Below, one piece after another: positions 23,059-34,500 of a stretch of DNA of 64,000 nucleotides; the first letter of the stretch is position 1; each line of letters opens with the position of its first letter. This DNA is from Caenorhabditis elegans (lineage: Eukaryota > Nematoda > Chromadorea > Rhabditida > Rhabditidae): the NCBI RefSeq assembly GCF_000002985.6, contig NC_003282.8:4464001-4528000 (forward strand). Direction: 5' to 3'. Below the pieces are notes generated by a model, which worked only from the letters and a program-made list of their open reading frames with translations, was not told where the DNA came from and did not search any database. Both the position numbers and the translations under genes were made by a program.

Positions 23059-24799
23059 ATGGCTAAGAACTTTTTCTCCGGAACCAGCTTGAGACTTAAG
23101 GATGGGACTATGGTAGATGCAGGAGAGCACTTGAAAGGAAAGGTTAGTAAAATTGAAGAGTAGGTAAAAATTCCTGTCCTGTGCCTAGGCATGAGGTAGG
23201 TAGTGTTGTAGGCATGTTTGAGGTAAGCACGTAGGTGTGGAATAGGCACGCAAAGTCATTGTGTAAGCGTGCATGCATTGAGAACATGAGCATAATTTAG
23301 GTAGGTAGATATTAGCTAGGAACGCTTGTAGGCAAGATCTAGGCGCGTAAATTCGAGATAGGCACGTCGGTTAAAGGTTGGCACAAGGACTTGAGATTAA
23401 ATTAGTAACTTGCCACTAAGCACGTAGGCGTGAGGTACGTACAAATGGACATGGGGCAGGTACTTGGCACATAAACATTAGGTAGGCACGTCATAGGCGC
23501 AACGTAGGCTGTTAGGCATAAAGGTGAGGCATGATGAGGACGTCTGAAAAGCGGCCTAGAGGTTCCCGCCTCGGCCTATTTTATTTGACAACTTCCTATC
23601 TATCACCCCCAGCACCTACATTATTATGTGTCTGTGCCTGTTCAACTGTTCAACTCGAGCAGCTATCAACACCCCATTTATGAGGTGTGAAGTTGAACGG
23701 AAGTGTTTATTGGCTGACATCACAGTCTTCTTAATTTTTTTGAAATAAAAAAAAAACAAGACTAGCAAACACAGATAATACCCCGATTTGGAAGCCTAAA
23801 AACTAAAAACAAAATTTGTGTCGAAAAGAAAAATTGGCCATTTGTTCAAAACAAAAACTTTTCACCGTTTCTGGAAACGTGCACCAAAAAAACTGAGAAG
23901 TACGACAGAGAGGTGACAAAGTCAACATGTTTTTCTAGGACCCCATTTTTTATAATTTCAACAAAACCCCTCTCATTTTCAAATCAAATTTCAGATTGTG
24001 GTACTGTACTTCTCTGCAAGCTGGTGCGGGCCATGCCGTCAGTTTACTCCAATCATGAAGGTAAAGATCTCCCCATACTCTGATTTTTATCAGTAGTGCC
24101 AACTTTTCCGCGAAACCTTTGGTTTGTTTCGCCCCAATGATAACAAGTTCATTGCCACAAAACATTTATTGCAGGAGCTGTATCAGCAGATTGCTGCAAC
24201 AAATCAACCCATTGAGGTGATTCTGTTGTCGAGAGACTACATGCGATTCCAGTTGGATGAGTACTATGAGAGCCATGGATGCTCATGGGGTGTCGTTCCG
24301 TTGAGAGACCCCATTATTGAAAAGTGTTTGGAGAAGTATGATGTGAAGGCTTTGCCGTCGTGCCGAGTTGTCGATGAGTTTGGGAATTGTATTGATGCTA
24401 ATGCTCGTCAAAGTGTTGAGGTGAATATTTTTGAAAATTGGAGAAATGTGCCAGAAAGTTGGAGAGAGGTTTGTTAGAAAGGTGACAAAAAGGAAGCTAA
24501 TATTTCACCCAACTTCTGCCAAATTTCTGTCTTTGAAATAAACGCCAACCCAGAATTATGTCGGCTGCAAACTTTGCAGTAACGAAGTGGACCTTCTTTC
24601 TAGCGCAGGTCTCCAACTTTCTACAAAATGTTTTGTGCAATTTGAGAAGTGCACCAGAAAGTTGGCAAAGTTTTGATTTTGTCTGCTGCACAAAAATACA
24701 AAACTGTTCATTTTCCAGTTCTACCGCGAAAAATATAAAATGGCCGAACTCTTCAACAAATGGACGGAAAAGGGAAATCTCGAGAGAATCCGTGCATAA
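23059..24799 (+). CDS. Thioredoxin-like (nucleoredoxin/tryparedoxin type) protein
   Basis: Exons 23059-23142, 23995-24060, 24175-24420 and 24719-24799 join in frame to 158 residues plus TAA. Exon 2 encodes the beta strand and redox centre IVVLYFSASWCGPCRQFTP, with active-site WCGPC at about residues 36-40. The protein then follows the thioredoxin fold of the nucleoredoxin family: a VILLSRD strand, WGVVPLRD, and the cis-Pro loop as ALPSCRVVDEFG. There is no signal peptide, so a cytosolic thiol-disulfide oxidoreductase is expected; the substrate is unknown. Exon 3 can also read on past the donor at 24421 for 19 codons (ending at 24477) to a local poly(A) signal, an alternative end described in the findings. 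The large intron 1 holds an AGGTAGGCACG-type repeat (about 23150-23530). Confidence 0.8.
24537..24542 (+). terminator. Intronic AATAAA in the thioredoxin-like gene
   Basis: AATAAA lies 60 bases after the stop (24475-24477) reached when exon 3 is not spliced. It would allow a shorter transcript encoding a different C terminus. No other AATAAA was seen after the stop at 24799. Confidence 0.4.
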
Positions 24800-24942
24800 A
24801 TTATCATCCTCTGAATATCAATCTCATTTAGTCTTTCAACACTTTATTCTCCCTTTTGAACCATTTAACACCACCACCATCACCACTCCCGTCTAGTCTT
24901 TCGCATAATTTTTCCACTTCCATTCTCAATTTACACTTAAAA

Positions 24943-24958
24943 TTTATTACTTTTTATT
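24943..24958 (-). terminator. Two poly(A) signals for the minus-strand gene at 25.0 kb
   Basis: The minus strand reads AATAAA at 24953-24958 and again at 24943-24948, about 55 and 65 bases after the TAG at 25012. This supports a real 3' end for the small minus-strand gene, tail to tail with the thioredoxin-like gene. Confidence 0.5.
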
Positions 24959-25011
24959 CATGTACATCAAATATAAAAATTCTTTTAAAATTCAAAAAAA
25001 ATTGAAGAATC

Positions 25012-25903
25012 CTAAAGCTTTGTGCTCGGCTCATCCGGATCTACCCATGGCCAGTCGGATGATCGTTCACCTGAAAAAAATAGGAGAGGGTTTTTTTTGA
25101 TTAAATGGATTGGTTTTTAGATTTTTTTTTTGAGTTATCTAGACAATAGACACAAAAAGTTTTGGGAAAACTTTGAAATTTCAGACTTAAAGTTCTGAAA
25201 ATCTTAGTTTTGTGGGGGGAAACCTCTATTATTCAATAAACTATCAAATTTCCAGGATTTCACCTAATCTATCATTGGAGCGCACTTAAAACACATGATC
25301 AGAGAAAATTTTGAATTTTCGGGTTCAACACTGATTATTCTTAACTCCAATTGAAAACGACATTTTTGGCAAACGCTTTAAAAATTGAAAATTTGTCAAG
25401 AACCGATCTTTCCGGATTTTGGCCCATTTTTCGTTGCGGCGCACTTGAAACGGCGGGAAATTTAACTTTTTCGGTTTAAAATTAATTTTCAAAAAAAGAA
25501 AGGTAGTAGAAATTAAAAAAATAAGCAAAAAGTGATGTTAATTTCCACCGAATCGCTGAATTTTTTGTTGGAAAATTGGAAAATATTGATTAAAAGTTTC
25601 CCAATCTTCTCCAAAACAATTTTTTAAAAACTTTTTTCACAACCAAAACTGTCTCCGACATGCCCTACAAATGGAAGTATTTTCATCACAACCCTTTTAG
25701 GCGACTCTTGATGCTCCGTGATTTTAGAAGAAAAGTTAACATGTGCCTACAAGACACACATGGAGATAATTGGTCAAGAGAGTATGCCTAGCAGAAAAAA
25801 GTAACGAAAAACAGGGGGAATCACGTGTACTTCGAGACGAATGAAAACACACAAAAGTTTTCAGAAAATTTTTTTTCTCACAAACAGTTTTCGTTTTTTT
25901 CAT
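25012..25903 (-). CDS. Candidate three-exon small protein
   Basis: Exons 25903-25886, 25746-25644 and 25070-25012 join in frame to 59 residues plus TAG. The last two exons look coding. They give a hydrophilic stretch (FSSKITEHQESPKRVVMKIL), then PFVGHVGDSFGERSSDWPWV and DPDEPSTKL. Acceptors are TTGTAG and TTTTTTTCAG, and two AATAAA signals follow the stop. The 18-base first exon (MKKTKT, donor GTTTGT) is a guess chosen only because its phase fits; the true start may lie elsewhere. The short basic N terminus and acidic tail resemble small mitochondrial or accessory subunits, but I recognise no family. Confidence 0.4.
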
Positions 25904-26165
25904 TTGAAACTAAATATACATGGAATTTTGTGATTTTAAAAATCTTGATTTAGAAACGTAGATTTCCATTAGAGTAAAAGAAATTATACCTAAAACCCTA
26001 GATTATCAATGTCCTCGACCGCTTTATCGTTGGCGCACAATTGCAGCAGCGGGAAATTTGATGTTTCAATTAAATACAGGATATTCTTGGAAAAAAAAAT
26101 TGGGAATATTAACTGTTTGTTCATCCTTATGTTTTGTCGATGCCCTCCTTGCAACTGCGGGAAAT
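25265..26165. repeat. Four diverged copies of a GCGCAC...GCGGGAAATT unit
   Basis: Related units occur near 25270-25300, 25420-25465, 26015-26065 and 26130-26175. Each has an ATCATTGGAGCGCAC-like or TCGTTGGCGCAC-like left part, followed in three of them by GCGGGAAATT. They lie between and upstream of the exons of the small minus-strand gene and explain several chance open frames there. Dispersed repeat, origin unknown. Confidence 0.5.
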
Positions 26166-26374
26166 TGGAATTTTTCAGTTGAAAGCACATGTTAAGATTA
26201 AAAAACACATAAACTTTGCAGAAAGATTCTTCGAACTCTCAGAAAAGGTATGGGTGTGGCGGCGTAGGTTTCAGTTTTCTCATGATTCCGCCAAATTGCC
26301 CAGTCCATCCCAATTCCACCTACCATTTGGACCAGCAGCTGTCAAACTCGTCTCCTCTCTGAAAATTGGCTACA

Positions 26375-26381
26375 TATAAAA
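26375..26381 (+). promoter_or_regulatory. TATA box of the Ly6-type gene
   Basis: TATAAAA within CTACATATAAAACCGG lies 207 bp before the ATG at 26588, with a CT-rich leader (26495-26540) in between. It is the only TATA-like box close to this start. Confidence 0.5.
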
Positions 26382-26587
26382 CCGGAAGACCACTGCTCCT
26401 CCTCTCTCTAAGGCCTTTCCACATTACGGCTTCTGCCCGTCTTGGCAAGTCGCCAAAAAGGGGTGTGGCCGGGGGCAGGGCTCACAGAGCTTCTCCAGTC
26501 TCTCTCTCTCTCTCTCCATCTTTTCCTACCTGTTATTGCTACTCGACGGCTGACGCAGAAGAAGCGACGTCTCTCGTTCTTGCGACG

Positions 26588-29500
26588 ATGGAGAAGCCGA
26601 AGAAAGACACCATTCTGCAATTTTTAATGATTATGATTGGATGGATACAGTCGGTGAGGACTCTTGAATGCTATGACTCCTCATATCCCGTACCACATCG
26701 AAGAACCGAATGCGGACCGAATATGGTAAATCTTCTTTAAGAGTTTAGTAGTAGTGGAATTGCTTAATTTTTAACCTTCCGCCATAAAATTAATTTCAAG
26801 ATATTTGGGTTCTTTGAATTCTAGAAACGAATAAGCTGTTGAAACCAAAAAATATTGAAAGTTGTCTCACATCATTTTCCAATAATAATTGGCACCTTTT
26901 TCTGGTCTAATTTGTTTTGAGCTTTTTGGCAACCTGTTATTTACTCAAAAATTGGACAATATTGAAATATATTTTTACTTTCCGACTTGCCAAAAACTTC
27001 GAGGAACATTTGGCTAATGTCAAAAAAAATTTAAAAAAAGCTCAGAACAGCCAAACTTCTGGATAAGTTAAGTTTTGTGAAGTATCAAACAGTTGAGCAG
27101 TAGTTTGAAGAAAGTTTGGCGCAAGTTTTTCACATGTTTTGCAAAAGTTGGAGAAAGTCTATTTATTGAATGCCTTATGAACTGCCTAGAAAAATTCGGC
27201 AGAACATCTATGAACGTTTATAAGCTGTTGAAAATCTACCAACTGTAAATAGTTTTCTAAAACTATCTAGAGAGTTCGCAGAACCAGTTGACAAAAGTCG
27301 GAATGCTTCCCCAAAGTCTTAGAGAAAGTTTCGTAGAAGTTGAAAGTTGTAAAGTAAATCTTTGACAGAAATCGAATTTGACAAAACGAAACTTTGAAAA
27401 ACTTCTACGAAAGTTGAAAAAAAATTAGGCGAAATCTTAGGGATCTAAGAAGGAAGATTTCGGAAAACTCCGAGAAAATTTGACTCAAGTTAAAAATGTA
27501 GTTCTGTCGATGAATATAGCTCAAATAATGAAAAAGTTCCAGGAAAAGTTTTTGCAAAAATCTTCAATCTGTAAGTCCCGACTTCCATAAATAACTCAAA
27601 TTTCCGTTTTCAGAATGAAAATTCTGAACTTTTTCCGTTTTTTTTTCTTCTAGTAACGCTAATCCTTAATCAAATTTCCGGGAGAACTAGCTGAAAAACT
27701 AGAAAACTTTCTGGTCTCCCAAATAAAAAGTGTCGATATTAAAATAAATATCAAATGCCACTGAGTCACTCAAAAAACAACACAATGCTTAAGTTAAAGA
27801 TCGGTCAATCGTTCGAGTCTAAACAAGGAAGCCATTTTAAGCTGGAAACATACATATACATCTCTGCGTCTCTTCTCTCTTCTTCATCAGGCCTAATTCG
27901 GCTCGACAACTTTTCGTCGCCAGTAGCGTGTGTCAGAGATTTCGGTCAACCCGCAAAATTAGACACGGCTCGTCAGAGATGTGTACAACACCTTCTTCTA
28001 CTTCTTCTTAGACATTTTTCGAAAATAAAACCTTTTTGAATAATGAGAGAAGGTGTTGAGGGAACGGCGACGACGACTTGTTTATCCAATTTTACATCGG
28101 AAATTATGTTACACTCGGAATCGGCTCAGACTTCTTTCAGTTTTAGGGTTTCGTGTAGATTATTATGGTAGGTAGATCAGGTAGCAGATATAGATAGGCA
28201 GGCACCGCACGGTGTCACAAACCATGCCTACCTATGCGCCTAGCAGGGGTGTGCGGCAAATTTCAAGATTTGTCGAGCTTGGAAAACGGCAAATTCGACA
28301 AACTTGCCGCACAACCCTGGTGCCGAGCTCGCCCAAGCGTAGGTAGGCATTCTAGGCATGCATAGGTAAATTTAGGATACAAAGGTATCGTCTAAAAAAT
28401 TGCCGTTTTCAGAGAAAATTTCAAAAATTTTTTGATTCCCCAACCAAAAAAATTTAAAAAATTCAGTTTTTTTTCAAATGACTCTTCATTTCCTACTACG
28501 GTATATGGGATGTTTCCGCTTTCATCACATCTTCCGGATATTAAATTTCGCCCGAAAATGTGCGAAATTTCTGTTGATGACCACTAAAAAACGCTGAAAC
28601 CCAATACTTGAACTTCTACTTCTATTCTGGGGAGGTAAAATTGGTTGCCAACCAAGTTGTGCACTTGTGTCAAGTCAAGTGGGACATCTCTCTCTCTCTC
28701 TGTCTATTGTACAGAATTATAAAAAAGATGAAGTTGGAGCTAAGAAAAGAAGTTTTCCTCTTCTTTTTTTTTGACATGACCACTGACATGTTATGCATTT
28801 TTGAGCAACTATTGTGCACATATGACCTGGGGTAGGTCGAAAAACATATATGGGAAGATGATGAACAAAATATGATTAGAAATTCAATTTTTTATTTGAA
28901 TTTGGAGGCAAAGATTTTGAATTTTGGAAAAACAATTTTGCATTCTTGCATTGTATACCACCTACATACCTTATTTCCTACGTGCCTACCTAAGTGCGCA
29001 CCTATGTGCCTATCTACGAGCGCACCTATGTGCCCAAAAACGTGAATATCTGCGTACCTACGCACCTACCTATCTACGTGCCTACCTACGTTCCTATCTA
29101 CGTGCTCACCTACGCGCCCATCTACGTGCCTACCTACGTACCTACCTAACTGCCTATCTGCGTGCCTGCTTACGTGCTTACCTACCTGCCTATCTACGTG
29201 CCTACCTGCCTGCCTATCTACGTGCCTATCTACGTGTCTACCTACTTGCCTGCCTATGTGCCTATTTACGAGAAACTATTTTTAAAGTGTTTTTTTTTGT
29301 TGAAAAATCGGAAAAACCTTGTTTTGGTTTCCAGATTTTTTGATTTTCTAACAATTTTGTGTTTTGCTGGGTGGCAGGCAGAACGTAGGCGTAGGCCACC
29401 TTGAAGGTAGATAGGCAGGAAAAACAGTGCTTACTCGATTTGATTAGGAGGTTAAGCTTTTATTTTTGGTCACATAGTAAAGTTAGGATTTCATTAGCAA

Positions 29501-31428
29501 TTAGGCATTTGTTCAGTTGCTTTGCCTGCCTTATGCCTGCCTACGCTATCTGCCTGCTTTCCTGGAAAGCATGAGTATGTCGCCAAGATGGCAGGTAGGC
29601 AGAAGGTAGGTAGGCAATAATTTTGTGCCAATTTGACCTATTTGATGGGCCGAGCTTTTTTTACCCCTGCAAATCTTCTGACAATTTAAGCCCCATATAG
29701 TCGTTTGAGTGCTACTCCCCATTTAGACTGTCGGCGTAATTCCATTTGATTGACTACTGAGAAGTCTTTTTTCCCCCATTTTTTCTCCAAAAAATAAACC
29801 AAAATCTTCCAGATGTGCTACTCAGAATACTACGCAGTCAACAGGAGCGGGACAATCCGACAGTACTACGATAGATTCTGTGTTCACGAGTCACACTGTC
29901 TCTACAGAGGAATCGACGAATCGTGTCCGACTCTCAACCAGCTGGACCACAAAATGCAGGTATTTGGCTGGGGGAGGATTGAATTTTTTTTTAGGAAATT
30001 TGTACTTTATGAAAATAAATTTGCTTTCAATTGAAAGTTTTGAAAAGTTGCTCAAAAACTGCATGCCACTGTGTAATTAAAAGTAATATTATTTTCAATG
30101 AGTACAAATATTTTGCTAAATTTCTATACAAATTTCCAAACAAAAATCCTACGCAACTACGACAAGAAGTAGATTTTGTCGGAACGGAACCGATTAAATG
30201 CTGAAATTCCCTATTTTTCCAGAGTCTCTTCACAAAACATCACGCGAAGAGCAACACGAATTCAATTCGATTCTCCGAGTTTTGTTGTTGCTCCACGAAT
30301 CTTTGTAACGATGTCAATCATAAAAGGGTAGGTGCCAGCGGCCGACCTTTGACACTCCGGATATCCTGGAGAAATCCGAGATGTGAGAGGAAGAGAAGGG
30401 GGGTCTTATGAACTTCAAACAAACTTCCAACACCCGCTACGTCACAGCGTATTAGGGGAATTTAAATGTGAGGAGCAAACACTAGAAGATGAATAATAAT
30501 TTGGGGCTTAAAATTTGAGGTCAAAGATTTTTCGGTGTTATTTTACACTAACGAAAAAATTACCAAAAGAGTGTCGTAAAAATGTTTAGAACGTTTTTTT
30601 CAAATTTTAACACATTTTTAAATATTCAAAATTACGTTTGTCCGTTAGGAGTGTCCGAGAGGAGTACACAAGAATTTTCGCAAGAATTTAAGGTTTTTTA
30701 ATCGAAATAATTTATATCGATTTTTATAAAAACCCTGAAATTCAAAATAATTTTTAAACATTTTATCGGAAAATCTGAGAATTGATTTTTTTATTACAAA
30801 AAAACACATTTTCTCGAGAAGTCGGGAAATCTAACCGGTTCAAAAAAATCGAAAATTTATTTTTTTTTTAGTCGGAAAATAGTTGTTCCCGAAAATCAGA
30901 AACCCTAACATTTTTCCACCAAAAAAATATGAAATTCAATTTTTTTCATCAAAAATAGAGAAAACAAATTTTTTTTAGATCTAAACAACATTTTTTTGAA
31001 TTTTTGAAAAAAAAAATTGTAGCCCTTTTGAAAAAATCCTTTGTTCGAAAAAAATTCTAAAAATTTTAGTTTTTTTCAAAAAATCCGAAATCAAATGTTT
31101 TTCCCGGAAATTTCTGAATTTCCTGGATTTTTCCTTAACACTTTTCAAGGAAAAAAAAAGTCGAAACCTTTTTTTTCTGAGAAATCTAACTTTTTTCCAA
31201 AAGTTCAAGCTTTAGTATCATAAACCTTAGAGCTCAATAAAATGTCCTCTAAAAGCTCATTAACCCCATTAATTCAATGTATAATAATTTTTCCAGGTAT
31301 ACGACAAATACGGCCTTCTAATATCCTTCGCAGACAACGTGTTCACCGATGCGTCGAGCAGTGGAATGATCAACATTTCCGCGGCGCTCGCCATTTGCAT
31401 AATCACATATTTGGTCGCTGTTCTCTAG
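26588..31428 (+). CDS. GPI-anchored Ly6/three-finger-type protein
   Basis: Exons 26588-26725, 29813-29959, 30223-30327 and 31297-31428 join in phase 0 throughout to 173 residues plus TAG. The N terminus is a signal peptide (ILQFLMIMIGWIQSVRT) and the mature chain starts near LECYDSS. About ten cysteines follow, ending in EFCCCSTNLCND. The CC-x4/5-CN end is the hallmark of the Ly6/uPAR fold. After it a Ser-Ser-Gly site and a hydrophobic tail (AALAICIITYLVAVL) indicate a GPI anchor, so the protein should sit on the outer cell surface. Ly6 proteins often modulate receptors or channels; the partner here is unknown. Intron 1 (3.1 kb) holds GTAGGCA-type minisatellites and intron 3 is full of phased A/T runs. 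The gene converges on gbb-2, with 72 bp between the two stops. Confidence 0.8.
28960..29275. repeat. CCTACCTACGTG minisatellite in an intron
   Basis: About 25 degenerate 12-13 bp units (CTACGTGCCTAC, CTATCTACGTGC) in intron 1 of the Ly6-type gene. The same family in other orientations occurs at 23150-23530, 28165-28370, 29370-29640 and 41830-42060. Translation of this array gives meaningless Leu-Arg-Ala-Tyr repeats. Confidence 0.85.
30560..31215. repeat. Phased A/T-run (PATC-like) intron sequence
   Basis: Runs of 4-9 A and runs of 4-8 T alternate at roughly helical spacing through intron 3 of the Ly6-type gene, for example around 31010-31090. This matches the periodic An/Tn clusters known from C. 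elegans introns and associated with germline expression in repressive chromatin. Confidence 0.5.
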
Positions 31429-31460
31429 TATTTTTGCCACTCAAACTACCTTCCCACTCA

Positions 31461-31466
31461 TTTATT
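31461..31466 (-). terminator. Poly(A) signal of gbb-2
   Basis: The minus strand reads AATAAA 34 bases after the gbb-2 stop at 31501. Cleavage shortly downstream would place the gbb-2 3' end within about 20 bp of the Ly6 stop on the opposite strand. Confidence 0.6.
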
Positions 31467-31500
31467 TGTATTCCTCATGATATTTTTTCAAAACGGGCAC

Positions 31501-34500
31501 TTAACACATGAATCTTCTGAAATCAAACCAACCTTGTTGTAAAAACCGAGTGTCACCCTGTGCTCGCAGCTTTTCTACCAGATCCCATAATTGAGTTGAT
31601 TTCTGAAACTCGAATTTGTTATTATATAACTATTAAATTAACAATTTACCTGATGTAAATATCGCCTACGCAACTTGTTTTCGCTTTCTGCTTTTCCAAT
31701 TAGATCACCGGAACTGTCGCTGAAAATATGGTAAATTGGGAGAAATTTGGCTGAAGTTTGTCGGCTTATATCTCAATTGTCGTTAGAAATATAAAATAAT
31801 TGTTAACTGACAAAATATTTACTGAATATTTTTCTATAATTTTGTAGTTGAAAGTTTTTTTTAGGTATCACTAAAAATAACTAAGATAAAAGGGGTCAAA
31901 ACAGATTTTTCAACAAAAATTTTTTTTTTTAAATTTATTGTGAAAAATATAATATGTATCTGGAAAATTTTGTCTCAAAAATTTGAATTTTTAATATAAA
32001 TTTTCTGACAATTTTTGAAATTTTTAGCTTTTCCGAAAAATCGGATATTTTTGGTTCTTCGATTTTCAAATTTCTTGCTCTTTTTGGCAAATTTTGTGAA
32101 TTTTAAAAAAATAATTTCTAGAATATTTTTTTAATAATTTTTTAATAATTTTCATTTTGAATTTTGGGAACTTTTTTCAACCTTTTGCTCATCTAAAAGC
32201 TCCAATTTTTAAGCTTCACATTTGATTTTCAGCATTTCAGACTTCAAGCCCCAATTTCCAAAACTCACGATCTTGGCTGGGGTGACATTGGCTGTGAAGT
32301 CTTCGCGACAACACTCTTCATAAGACCCCGTCGATAGGCTCTTGGCTCGTTGCCAACCGGATTTCGAGCCAATTCGATTACCTGAAAATTTATTCCGGAA
32401 ATAAGTTTTGATCTTTGTGCGCACTTTTTTTTTGACTTGGGATCTCGCAAATACTATATTAAATCCTCCAAAAGATAATCTCAAAAAGTAGATTCATTAT
32501 ATTAAAGTGTGTTTGAGGTTCTTATTGCAGCTTATTAATTGGAATTGTAGTAAGACTTCAATTTGATCACCTACTATTTTTGTTTCAGTTTTGGAAAAAA
32601 AAACAATTTCAAATTTCTCGATTTGGAACATCAATGTTTTGAAAAAAAACCCTTCATTTATTCAGTTTTCCGGAAAATATGGTTGAACTGGGAGAAATTT
32701 CTGCTTTTCAAGAAAATTTTCAAAAAATTTGTCAAAACCAAAACCCAAAATTAGACGATGATTTCAGAAAAAAAAGTTAAGACCAGCAGCTGCAACATTG
32801 ACAAGTCGGTCAAATTTCAAATTTCAACTAACTTTTGGAAATTTTTGAATCCGCCATAACTGTTTTTTGAAAAGTTAAAAAAAAGTTTCATTATGAAATT
32901 CGGTGTTTTCGAAAATTTTGAGTCTAATAAAGCAATAAAAAATTTTACTACACCACTTTAAAGGATAAGGTGCAAGAATAAGGAGTTCGTCGTGAAACTC
33001 TAAACATTTTCCAAAATTTAGAAATAATCCAAAATTGCATCATAAATCTCATTTTAAAAAATATTGGCATCTAAGAGCTTTTCAATAAAATTTACAATTT
33101 CAGGTCACAAGGCTCAACACCTTCACTTTCAAAACCGAAATAATTCACAAGCTCCCCATTTTCAAAATATAAATGTTTCATTTTTGTCCCCCTCCCAACA
33201 CACTCCCTATGCAACAAAGTTCCAAAAATCTCACCTTTGGCACAAAAACGAGACACAACGTTAGTGTCGTCGAGAAAATGACAAAAAACGAAGCGAGACT
33301 GAACATCTCGTTGACCCGTTCCTGTAGAATGACACTTGTCGATAAGCCAAGAACACTCATAACAACACAACAATAGACACTTGTTCCAATGTATTTACTA
33401 TCGTTCAGTGCTGGAACATTCACGTGTCGAGTCTCCCAGGCAAGGAAGCAACCCAGGATCTGGAAAATTAGGGGATAAAAATGAGATTGGGGTATAGGTC
33501 AGGGGTAAGCGGCAAACCGGCAAATTACCGATTTGCTGAATTTGCCGGAAAAACGGAAATTGCCCAACATTTTCGGCAAATCGTGGTTTTGCACATTTTT
33601 TCGGAAATTTCAGAATTTTAAGTTTACTTGGCAAAATTGCACGGATACTATGAATACTCCTACATCTATTTTCGAAAGTAAATATGGAGAAAAAAAAGGG
33701 AAAAAATTTCAATAAGCCACAGTTTTAAGTGTGTCCGTCTTATAAACATCAATCTAAAAACTTCCGGCAAATTGATGTTCGGCAAATCGGCAATATGCCG
33801 AAAATCAAAATTTCCGGCAAACCGGCAGCGTGCCGATTTGCCGAATTTGTCGACAAAAAAATTGGTACCATTAGGACTCCTTTGACTGCATACAGAACCG
33901 CTTGAAAAACTCCGGAATGTGAAGAATTGCACTTTTCCACCTCTGGGATTATTACAATATTGTCTTCTGGCTGAAAATATTAGAAATTTAAACTGTTCCG
34001 ATAGTAATAAAATGCCCGAAAATCATAGTTTAACAAATTTTTAAAATTTTTGAAATTTCTTAATTTACAGTCAAAAAGTGGCCTATAATAGTTTTTGAGA
34101 TGTACAAGTGCAAAACGATTAAATGTTTGTATTGAATCCTCTTGGTAAATATTTAAAGTAAATTTGCTAAAGAGTTTCAGTCATTTTTAAACACTTTTTT
34201 TTAAAACAAACACACCATGTTTGATTTTTTTTTAATCGAACCTAATACAACTTGGAATTTATTCGTATTTAAAAAAAAAGCTCTTATTCAAAAATTTCGA
34301 GTTTTCCAAATCCCAATATACTTACAATGTGAGGAAGTTCAGTGACCGTATACGAAAACGGTGAGACAAATGCCCATGTGACCAGCACACAAATATCGAT
34401 AAAAAGTAAAATCCCCAGAATAATAAACAATTTCGAATCTTTGATAGCCTTCCGATCCATTCGAATATTTGTGAATATTGAGTGAACTCTCCAGGTTTTC

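Noticed and set aside
28924-29343. 139-codon plus-strand frame of Leu-Arg-Ala-Tyr repeats
   Set aside because: Direct translation of the CCTACCTACGTG minisatellite.
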